This document shows positions 39,275-51,100 of a stretch of 64,000 bases of DNA, piece after piece. The translations under genes were made by a program, and so were the position numbers. The number at the start of each line of letters is the position of its first letter. Positions within the stretch are counted from its first letter, which is position 1. The stretch comes from Mansonella perstans (lineage: Eukaryota > Nematoda > Chromadorea > Rhabditida > Onchocercidae): positions 496,001-560,000 of the forward strand of contig JBAMDO010000578.1 of NCBI GenBank assembly GCA_037074765.1, read 5' to 3'. The notes beneath the pieces are model-generated. The model was not told the DNA's origin and ran no database searches. It was given only the letters and a program-made list of their open reading frames with translations.

Positions 39275-40563
39275 ATGGCGCCTTGTATAAATTTTTCAGT
39301 GGACAAACCGATACAAAGGATCGGCCAATTCTTATTCATTATCATGATAGTATTGCAGAGTAAGTAAAAATCATTGCTCTCTACTACTACATCTTATACT
39401 TTATTTCACCGTTAAGCCTAACTTCTCCATTCGCCTAATGACGCTAATTACAAGATCAAAAGCTCAAATATGAAGCAAACTAAGTATAAGGAAATATACG
39501 GAATATTTACAGATCATTCCAATTTTTCTTTTCTCTGCAGAAATAGACAGTATCGGATGTTTCGTATGTATCTCATTTAATGGATCTGATTTATCCTGTG
39601 AGGATACATTTAATTCAACGATACTCTACAAAGAACCAAATAGGATTGATGTAGACTACTATCACTATCCTTGTTGGGCTCCCAAGAAAAAGCGCCAAGG
39701 CTTATTTCCTGCTGATCATTGTATCAAAGTGGATGGCCACCGAAGTATGTGACATAAGATTATTTCTTATTATTGTTAATTTAAAGAAATGGCTTAGGTT
39801 CATGTGAATGTAATTGAAAATTATCAATGTCGGTAGTACTAATAGTTTGGTAAGTATAAAAATGTTATAATTTAATTTATTGCATGACATAAATGTCATT
39901 CACATCATCCATTTTCATATCACTGACATGTTAATTTCGATGGTTACAGTAGACGATTTGTCGCAAACCGTAGTAATTCGAACCTGTGCACTGGATTCGG
40001 GCACTTTCACTGCAGATACAGGTACATATGTACTAACAAATTAGTAAGTTTTGTGAGACAGGAAAGAGTATTGTTGAGAATATGCCTCATTTGTTTTTCC
40101 CTTTTTTCTATGCCATTTTTCAAGTGATATTTTAGAGAGAAAAAATGAAATGATTTAAAAATTAAATTTCATAAATAATGACATTTCATTTCCATTTCTG
40201 TTCATATGGCAGAATCACTATATCTTATCAGGTACTGTATTGCTTTGCGGCTAAATAATTACTTAAATTGCTCACAAAGAAGATGCAATGTTTATCAATA
40301 TCATAAGCAATCTATTTCTTTTTTATCCATTTCCAGAAATCGTACGCATATCGCATTGTGGTCATTTCAAATACAAGGGTCATCACTATTCTGGTTGTGT
40401 ACAATCTTGTAATACCGATGGATGCAATGGTACTTCTCGAATCGATTCTCATTTGTACGTTCTCTATATAATACCAATAATAATCACGATTTTCACCACT
40501 TTTCATTATCGAAGTTTACCTACTGATTTTATCAATATCTGTTTAAAATATTGCAACATCTAG
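39275..40563 (+). CDS. Quiver/sleepless-type Ly6/uPAR GPI-anchored protein
   Basis: Four exons: 39275-39359, 39541-39744, 39950-40021 and 40337-40563, giving 195 aa. ATG 39275 is chosen because it gives a signal peptide with the core FLFIIMIVLQ (residues ~19-28); the frame is open further upstream. The mature part has the Ly6/quiver cysteine pattern: IGCFVCISFNGSDLSCEDTF, CWAP, DHCIKVDG, IRTCALDSG, ISHCGHF, GCVQSCNTDGCN. After the terminal CN comes a hydrophobic stretch (LYVLYIIPIIITIFTTF) consistent with GPI-anchor addition. It ends with a polar tail beyond that stretch (about 25 residues), unusually long for a GPI signal, so a genuine membrane span is possible. Quiver-family proteins modulate ion channels and receptors at the cell surface; the partner here is unknown. 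Confidence 0.84.
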
Positions 40564-42153
40564 GTATATATTACACACAGTGACATTATTTCGAAAATTA
40601 CGCAAATTATGTATCAGAATATTCCAATATTCTTCACTCAGCGTACCCGTAACCGGTGACTGTTTTCATTCGATTTTACTCACTGATTACTTTTAAAGAG
40701 AATATCCTTTTCCCATGTCATCTGTAATTTTTTTTTGCAACACCTGACTTCTTGCGAAAATCTAATTGAAATAGATCATCACTAAGAGCAGAACAAGATA
40801 AAATGATGCAACGTTCACCCCATTCCACTCATTCGTCCAATAGTTTTGTTCATTACTCAAGATTCCTCAGAGAACCCATCCATCCCACAATACCCAAATG
40901 AAATGTAGATGCTAGAACAAGAAAGTGGCTAGTTACTTGTTTCAGTAATGCATAATGAATTTAGCTTCAAAAAATGAATAAATGAAATATTTCAATAGGT
41001 GCATTAAATTTACTAAATTTTTAAGTATTAGTAGTAATGCAGAGCGTTTACAAATATATATAGTTCACATGAAACGATTTCAAAATTTCTTTTAAAAAAA
41101 ATCATTATTAAGCAGTAAAATCAAAAATAGTACAAAATAGTGCTTATGTCTAGTTTATCAACATGAAGTACACTGAAGAATGAAAGGAGGACAATAGTAA
41201 AATTAAATAGTAACGCTGATCTCAAATGATAAACCTGACGACCTACCAGATGATTTCACTACATTGCCACTAATAGTGCAGTATATGAAAAAATAAACTT
41301 TTTTTATATAAAAACTAATGCAAAAAATTCATTGTTCAAATAAAAGATAACTTGCAATGGCTAGAAGTTCATCTTATGAGCTCAAATTTATTTTGTATGT
41401 ACTAATGTGATAGTTATATGATATCCACTGCATCCATCTGATGGATAAAAAGAAAAATGAAAAGGAAAAAGGAACAAACAAAGAAAAAGCAATTGGCAAG
41501 AAAGCAAATGATAAATGCTGCAGAATTTGCCCGTGATGCAAATGACTAAGAATTTCAATAAATTAATAACATCATTATAATATACCGTTTTTGAAAAACA
41601 TCAAATTCAATGATGTTCAAGAACTGCTAGCATTGGATTACTTAGGATTCAATTCAGCAACCGCAGAGCTTAGTCATTTCGATATTTCAACGATACTACT
41701 GTAAATTAGGTGTAAATGTTGTTATTTCCGATTCTATGAACCAAAATTTCCAAATGCCATGAGAAAAGAACTTCATTAGCCAAGACAGTTAACCTGGTAA
41801 GAAAGAAAATGTCAAAAGCACCAAAAGCATATAGTGGTATTAAGATGAATTAAAACAAAGCAGAAGTACCGAAACGAAACAGCAAATAATGTGAAGCAAA
41901 AGAAACAACAGATCCACACTTGAAAATGCTTCTCTATCTGAAAAATTTCACAAATGATTTGCAAAGTAAATTCCTCCCCATCTGTTCATGCGATAATTAC
42001 CAGAACTACTCGCATGAAAGTTCAAAATACTGAATAATAAGCAGTATCAAATAAAATGAATTTAAGGAAAAATCAGTATAATTACAAATGGAATTAGAAA
42101 AAAAAAAGCATTATACATAGCAAATTTGCGCACCCTGCGACGGGACAGACATA
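40564..42153. other. Convergent intergenic region
   Basis: About 1.6 kb between the Ly6 gene (+) and the reticulon gene (-). It presumably holds both 3' UTRs. No exon, RNA gene or clear repeat is seen. Confidence 0.55.
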
Positions 42154-45100
42154 CTAGTATGATTTTTCATGACTGATTTCGCAGTCAGCACCTGCTGATT
42201 TCTTCAAGAACGGCGCTTTTTCACCAATCCTGAAAATAAATATTTCTGCAGTAATTTTCATCACTCATTAATCTGCACGAAACCGACTTAAGTTTAACTA
42301 GACAAGCATCGGACGACCTATACCTCATACCTTTAATATAGTCTCGATGATTGTTAACCACAAAAAAGTGTAGGTACTGCACAGGAAAATCTTATAGAGT
42401 CTTCCATATCAAAACATGAAGATCCTAAATTAGTTGCCAGCAATGGCGAAGTGAGAATATGCAACATAAGCATATTTCAATTTTCTGTATACCAGTACAT
42501 TTCAATAAGGCCCAGTCAATAATTAAGTACGAAAAAAACCACCAAATTATATACTTACAACTTGTTTATATCATCAATATGTTGCTTCGCTTTGAAAACG
42601 TTACGATCAATGGGCTCGTGGTAAACTTCATACACTTTTGGTAACGTGAATACAGCTAATATAGCTGAAAAGGATTTTTTTTTGTGCACATATGAATGTT
42701 ACAACTACAGTAAGAGCTCAATATCTTTCGTCAAAGATTTTTGAGGAACAACGTCAAAAACAATTACGGTTAAATCTTTTACTCGTGTAAATAAGTAAGC
42801 CTGGAAGGAAGGAAATAAATGATGACAAAATAATGTAACAGCAGGGATATGATCTATTCAATGCGACGAATCTTTTTTCGAAATTCCTACAGAACACATT
42901 ATCAAAGATAACATCACATTGGAATTCTTTTTATGTCTCTGCAACCAACTGACACTGGAACTTTTTTCATATTTCTATAATCAACTTGACGGCAAGCAAA
43001 CATAGTAACTCACCAAGAATCAACAGAGATAGACCGGAGAACCAGCAGCTAACATATGTGAGTGCCCAAAGCAGAAGACCAAACTGAAATTAACTATTAT
43101 GTGAGATTTGAAACTGAATCGTCTATTCATCTCTACGTGCTAACTTCAAAGGTGAACATTCCATACTTGAATAGCAAATTGCGCACAACAGATCAAAATG
43201 TACTTTTTTCATCAAATAATAATACTACCGCTATTTCCAAACCTCAAAACTCCGATTGTTATTAAAATTTCACATGAAAAAAAGGAGGAAAGTCACCTTG
43301 ACACTGTCCACAATACTTTCCACCAAAAATAACCGTCTCAGTTTGTTACCAATAAACTGCACATTCTCAACAAGTGCATCCACTTGCTGATACACCTTTT
43401 CTTTTGGTAAATTAAATTCCACATCATCCAAATATGCGCTAAATGAAACCATTTACAGAACTTGATATATAATAAAACGCATTCAGTTGATATATCTATA
43501 ACACTTTTTTATGTTGACGAAAGATCAATGATTCAATGATATTTTCTGTATATAAATTTATTAACCAACATTGATTAGCTGAAAAGTGTTAATGCAAAAA
43601 TGATTCGTTTCACTTACCGATATGGATTTGTGCAATCTGTTTTCCTAATTTGCGCTTCAATCAATTTGTAAATACGAAAGCCGAGTGTACCACCAAGGAC
43701 TGCTAATCCAACATAACTAACCACTGCAATCAAAGGAAATTTCGCGAACACAAGTAGTGTAAGGAGAATAATACCAAGTATTGCACCAGATTTCTTTGGA
43801 TCGCGCCAATAAACTATGTGTAGAACTGAAAAGAAAATTTTGTATCATTATTTGTATAATGAAAACTAAATATATTATGTATCTGATCAAAAGAAATAAA
43901 TGACTACTTCCCATTCTTTCTAGATAATGACCGATAAAGATCCATTAATTACTGTGCCAGCAGAAGAGATGAACTTTGTATTTCATGATAATTTCTCAGT
44001 TAGTTTACCTGCTATATCGGAATAGTATGCTAATAAGATATTAATAAAAATAAATTTCTTGATCCTAACAACGAAAACAATTCGTCAAAGTTCACTAGAA
44101 ATCAATATTATGCCTTTGCATTGGATTCCATCGCCTACAGCAATATTTGTATGCTGTCAAGGCTATTCAGAAACATACGAAACACACAATTGAACAATAT
44201 CAGTCCTTTCCCATTCCACTTTTTTTTTGAAGTTTCTTTTCTTGTTGCAGCAATTCCGAAAATATCATAAATCGGAAAGATTAAAATCCTGCTCCCAATA
44301 ATGGATATGGCGAAGAAATATGAAATCTGATACTTAGACTTAAATTATTTAAGAATAGCAAAGTACCAGTGGAAATGAATCTTCCCCATTATGTTATAAA
44401 TCTTTTTTCTTCATAAAAATGATAATATAAACTTCTGCAAAATTTTTCATTCCACAATACAGTAATCTAGTGATATTTCACATAGAGTATCATCTCAAAG
44501 AAGTACAAACGCTGTGCTTTTATTATCTTTAAATTACTATTGAAATATTTACCATCTTGCCTTTGTGAGAAAGCTCGTTTGCTAAATTCGCCTGTAGCAT
44601 GTAGAACGATTACAACAGATGCAATCAAAGCTGTTGTAAGTCCAAAGCGAAAAATAATACGAGTTATTAGTGAAAGCAGAGAATATATTATATCAAAAAT
44701 ACCTGAACTATTAGAATCAGCCATTGTCAATTTCACGAGTGCTGTAAACGTGATAAATTGTAACTTAATTTTAATAATTTTATATTTTCATCATCGTAAC
44801 ATTTTTTAATTCATCCATAAAGAATTCATTTCAACAAAAGGTAATTAATTGTCATCTTTTTTTTTTTTTTTTTGAGGAGTTTATAATCTAAATAGTAGTA
44901 TTTTTAGAAGTAAGAAAAAAACTAATGTAGTATTAAATGATAAATTAAAATACTAAAATGAATTCTTAAAGATCTAAAGATATAAAATATGATTATGATT
45001 ATTGATTATTAATAAAATAAAAAACAGTCAATGATTTTTTTTTTATTTTAAAAATAAAATAAATTTTATGAAGAAAGTAATTTCTTAAGTTTAATTAAAT

Positions 45101-48100
45101 TTATCGAAATATCATCAAAATGATAGATAAATTCTACAAATTACTATTGTTATATTATATATATACCATATTGATATATTATTGATGTCGTAAAACATCA
45201 AAAAAGATGAAAGAATACCAATTCAGTGACAATTTCATGCACTATTATGGTGACAAGATGAATGAAGCAGGTCAAGATAGGACACACGTATGAGATGGTT
45301 AAATAGCTTCTATGGTTGTTGCTGCTACTGGGGTGGGTGCAAGAAATAAAATGTTGTTTGTTGTTGTTCTTGTTGCTGGTTGGTGGAATGACTCCTCTAA
45401 AGCTGGAAAACCTCAGTACAATCAATCCATTTCCACTCAATAATCTTATCGATCTTCTCTTTTTCTCATCCTCCTATCCTAGCAGCAATAACAGCCATAG
45501 CAGCAACCCTATATGCACAAACACTCTTCTCTCCTATTCACCTCTTCTATATAAGTTATCATTTTTCTCTCTATGAGTTATCATTTTCTTTAAGTAATTA
45601 CACAAACTTACGTAAACAATTATATCCATCTAAGAAAGGAAATAGGGAAAAGTTTATGGATGATTCAGGATTAAGCTTCAATAATATTTTGAGAGGTAGT
45701 TGTCGAATAAATCGTATAGAAAGGCCTAGAAAGCAGACAGGGAAGAGTTTATGGATGATTCAGGATTAAGCTTGAATAACTTTTTGAGAAGTTGTCGAAC
45801 AATAGTATAGAAAGGCCTAGAAAGCAGGCAGGGGGAAGAGTTTATGGATGATTCAGGACTAAGCTTCAATAATATTTTGAGAGGTAGTTATCGAATAAAT
45901 AGGATAGAAAGGCCTAGAAAGCAGACGGGGAAGAGTTTATGGATGATTCAGGATTAAGCTTGAATAACTTTTTGAGAGGTTGTCGAACAATAGTATAGAA
46001 AGGCCTAGAAAGCAGACAGGGAAGAATTTATGGATGATTCAGGATTAAGCTTGAATACTCTTTTGAAAGGTTGCCGAGTAATAATATAAAAAGGCCTATT
46101 AAGAATCATCATTTTCTTAAGCCAAACAACTTCAGAACAGACTGTTTAAATATATCTTCGAGAAATATTGTTCCACTTCTTCAAAATGTGCTGAATTCAA
46201 AAAAAATTTGTGAACGGAAAGAAAAGTAATGAGATAAGATTTCATTATTTAAAACATAAAAAGAGTAGAGAAGCTTTAGTTTTTAGTTTAGGCTTATTTT
46301 TAAATAATCAATGAAATGCTTTTCAGGATACTGAAATATACTAAAATGATAAAATCACACAAGTTTTACGTTTGCTAGTTACCAAACTTGGATTAATTAC
46401 AGCCTGCCTGTTCATTAGGAATTTAAACAAGGTCTTCGAGCTACCTACCACTCACTTCTAGCTTTGTTTTATTAGTTTCGAACAATCTCAAAAACATCCT
46501 AATCTCTTCAAATCTCAGAAACACACCGTTATCTCCTCAAATCTCAAAAACGCACTGTAATCTCTTCAAATCTCAGAAATACACCGTAATCTCTTTAATA
46601 TTCAGCAACATTTAATGAAGTATTTGTTGTTTTTATTGAAGCAAGTGTAGAAACATCGAATATGTGTATTAGCAAAGCAAAGAGATCGATTCCCTTCTCC
46701 ATTACTCTTTCTAAATGTCACAACTTATAGTGGCATTTTAACAACAATATAATTGAAATAACACATTGAATACATCAACATATATATTATCATTGTAGAA
46801 TCGATACTGCTATATTATTAGATACCAAATAGAACTGAAAAATGCATTTCTCATTTCTGTTGACAGTAACTCCAGTACTATATATGAGGTAAAATGTAAT
46901 GAAAGCTTTGGACAGTGTCCTAAACTATTTGCAAAACTTAATAAAAAAGAAAATATTGAAAAAAAAAATTAGCAATTACTGATGCTTAATAAAGAAATTA
47001 TTAATTAGTACTGTCTACAATAGTTTCATAATTGATATTGATTAACTTGAATTCCCAGAATTGAGCCTTATTTTAACTATAATTTAATGTGGTATTTTTA
47101 AACAGCATTCACAACCTATGAAACATCTCATCTTTCACATTCCACTTACATACACAACTGTGGGTAACCAATAAGAGTAGTAAACTCAATATTTGTGTGT
47201 GTTGAGCTGGTCATAAAGTTTAAAAATGAAAACAACTGAATAACTCACATCTCGCATCCATATCTTTGAAATTAAATCTGACACCTCGTGCACTGTTTTT
47301 CAATATGGAACTTGGATGTTCACCACTACCGATAGCTGAAAAATTCGTTCAGAATATTCCTGTTTAAAGAAAGGCTCAAAAATGTTCGTATTTATATATT
47401 TTAGATGACAAAATTTTAAATTACAGCTTTTATAAAAAAAAAGAACGAAAAAAAAATAGGATCATCGAAATGGTTAGAAAACAATCGTAGTTATAAAAAT
47501 TCTGTCTTATTATAAATCAAATTACTAGTACATTAAAAAATTTTGACTGAAGTTGCTTTTCATCAAATAGCATTTGATACTGCCGACAGATGCACTAGTA
47601 CTACCTGAACTTATTCTTAACCGACTAATTTTGATTTATGCCAAGAATAACTGAAAATTATTCATTTTCCCATCAATTTTGCAGTAAAATACGCCAGTGT
47701 CAGTAAATTAAAATAATATTCCAGCCTTTCTCCGCTTTGCATCACCTCCTCAACAATAGTTTTATGGAGATTCAAAGCGAACAATTCAAAAAAAGCGGTG
47801 CTGTGAAAGAAATCAGAAAAACTGTCTGACGGCAAATTTTTAAAAATCGTGTTGTAGAATGATCGTCAAGCACAAGAGTTATCGCCTATAGGGTCGTCGT
47901 GACAAAGCAAAACTTACATAATTTACCTCCTGTTTGTCCCAAATCAATCGTGGTCGGTTTCACGTCCTCATCATCGAGCTCTTTTGGTGGTGTCGGTGGA
48001 CGAGGAGACACTCCGAAACCGCTGCAAGTGAACGGATAGTTACATGAAAATTTGAATATGCTCTGTGGTTTGTTAATTTCCTTACTCTTCTAGCTGATCT

Positions 48101-51100
48101 AAGCTGGTTACCAATTGAACAAGCCATCTATATTAGAATTTACCTTTGTTTTAACGAGTCAAAATCATGGTCGAGCTGCAAATACTCGAACGGCACATCA
48201 GAGATCTGCAATTAATGTTGAGTCAGAAGACAACAGTTTTAAAAGTCTCACAATTCGAGAAACGAAATGCTGAACCTTCAACGAAATACATTTGGAGGAA
48301 TGATGTGTAACAGACTTCGATCTTAATATCAGATCATACTGAGAATTTTCTCTTATTTCATTGTTTAGTTCATTATGTTTTTCAGAACATCTGAAGTCAA
48401 GCAACTATTAAACACAAAAAAAGAAAACTAACTTGGTGTGGTATAGTCAACGGTCCTTTTCTATCAAATATACTTTCTTCTGCATTACTGTCATCTGAAA
48501 CAAAAAAACATCAGAAGAAAGAAAAACAAGAGTCTCTTCGATTCATAAATGAATCCCTCCTTTATCATTTGACCTTATGATCCTTCTATTAAGCTATTAT
48601 TCCCTCCTTTTCTACTACTATATATAGATTGTCAATTCTCCAACTGAGGACTCATTTGTTTCTTCATTCAATTACTCACTTATGTTATTATCTGATTTTT
48701 TCCTTTTACATTAAATATCTACGGCAGCGTTCGTTAATGCCTTTAATTGCGTTCGCGTTTGTTAACATTTTTAATAAAGTTTAATTACCCAAGTTTGAGG
48801 TGTTCCCGCAACTCAATCTAACCATACAAACTCAATTCAACACATCATCCCTGATGTAAACGCTGGAGAACATTGGCTAAGCATCGACCTCTCACAAGAA
48901 GTTCACGACAACTCACCCGCAGAGTGAACTGCTTTCATATCAACTCCAGCTTCAAGAACAGAATGACCTCCATCGATGTCTGCCATTTTGTTACTATATT
49001 TTTCCCAGTCCAAGTCCTGTTGATGTGACAAATAATCTAAATTTTGTTGATCATCATCGATCCCTTGATGGAACACTGTACGATACCCTGAATCATGCTC
49101 CAAAGGATTTTTAATCTCATCGGCCAGCGGAATTAAATTTTCATTATATCCAGACAGTGTTGTCGCGCTTGGCTCGACCTCAGCACGCTTCTTGATTTTC
49201 TGACTCAGATCAGCCAGGACGTCTTCAGCAGAATAAACTGTTTTAGCCGCTGCACCTGTAACATGATATATGAATTTTTCATGATATAACTGTAACATGA
49301 TATATGAAAACACCTGCAACATGATATAACTGTAACATGATATATGAAAACAAGTAACACGACATATGAATTTTTTCTGAAACAAGATAAATCTGCCATC
49401 GATATTTTTGCTTGAAATTTAATACTCATAAAATTTCGAAAAATGAGGTTTATGATTACAGAAATTTAAATTTTTACTATTACCAGTCCACTATAAAAGA
49501 CGCGTCTAACTCAAAACGACCTCAAGCTAAGATACAGTTGCAAACCTTTAAGTGCATCACCGGCTATCTCCGCTTTCTGCATTGCATTTGTAACAGTATC
49601 GGTAGCACGATGAGTAGCATCATCAAATTCTCCTTTTAAAGTATGCATTGCTTTGTTTGCGTCGTCATCTAACAAATGTATCACATCTCCACCCATACTG
49701 CCAATTTCCTGTGTTGCACGCGAAAGATTATGAACTTTTTCGGACAACATATCTGATACAGTTCCAAAGGCAGCCTCCAATGTTTGATGCGCCATATCTC
49801 CTGCCTGTCCTGTTGTTTCTTTCAGTTTGTCACCAAAGAGGTGTACCGTATCACTAGCAGCTTCCTTTATTGTACCAGTATCACTTACAGCTTTATTAGC
49901 CGCATCCATTATTTTTTCTGCACCTACAATAGGTTGAAGTGAGAAAAATACTGAATCCTTGGAATTCGATATCGCCAAGTAATTTGTAAAAAAAAGAAAC
50001 TCTCAATACGGTCGTAGTTCTCTTTTCGTTGTTTATTTTTTGATCGAAATAAAAATTATCCAATCTAACTTGAAAAGAGAATAAACGAAAAATAAAAACT
50101 CAAATAAAGATCGATATTCGAAACTATAATAGCAATCACTAATGAGTCAATTCAATCAATTTTTCCCTTTGTCAAGCCCTGATTTTTGATGTATCTCTTC
50201 TATCTAAATATATCTGATTCCGCATATTTCCAAAAAAAAATTAATTTTGAAAAAAAACCATTCCTGTCTTAATAACAATTTACATACTATGAACAAATAA
50301 ATTGCTATTGATTCTTTTTTTTTTTTTTTTGCATTTACTTTGCCATATTTTATTGTTTATTTTTTTAAATTAAAAGCAAAAATTTTTTTCTATGTTTGCA
50401 AAAAATCCAACACAATTGCTATAAATTTTGAAGCTTTGAAATTACTGCTTATCTGCCTATTTTTTTGCATTATGAACTTAGCATGTGCTCGAACATTTTA
50501 ATATTAATAATACGATAATATGCATAAGTGCAAAATGCATAACGTAAGTACACAACACTAAAGATACTATAACTTTGAAAATTTTCAAAAAATGAACAAA
50601 TGAATTTTACAGCAACACTCACCTGTTACTGTTATGTGGCTCAATTTTTCAGCTGCACTTTTTGCAAATTCGTCAACTCCGGACAAACTCTCGTCGTCAA
50701 GCCTCTCTGATTCGAATTCACGATTCATTATCGTTTCCTTAAATAGCAATTTTATTGAACACTTGATAATGGCAACTTCTACAATTACATCTCATGCGCA
50801 AATGATATATCAGCTCAAATATTGGAGTATATCAGCTCAAATATTGGAGTATATCAGCTCAAATTTTGGGGTATATCAGCTCAAATATTGAGGTATATCA
50901 GCTCAAATATTTGATCTAATAATTTTGGATTCGTAAATTGAAATAGTCATGCGCAATCTGCAACCATATATGCTCAAATATTCATTTATTCAAGAGGTAA
51001 TGACAGCTAAAAAAAGTTAAACATCTTTACTCATTTTTGAAATTTCATCTTTACTATTCCTCCTAGATAGACTATCAAGTAATCTATTAGACCTTAAGTT

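Noticed and set aside
44540..44809. 89-codon plus-strand frame
   Set aside because: Antisense of the alternative first reticulon exon.
49205..49429. Upstream extension of the reticulon exon as a Cys/Tyr/His-rich frame
   Set aside because: It is a read-through of the ATGATATATGAA intronic repeat; phase and the TTACAG acceptor place the exon start at 49255.
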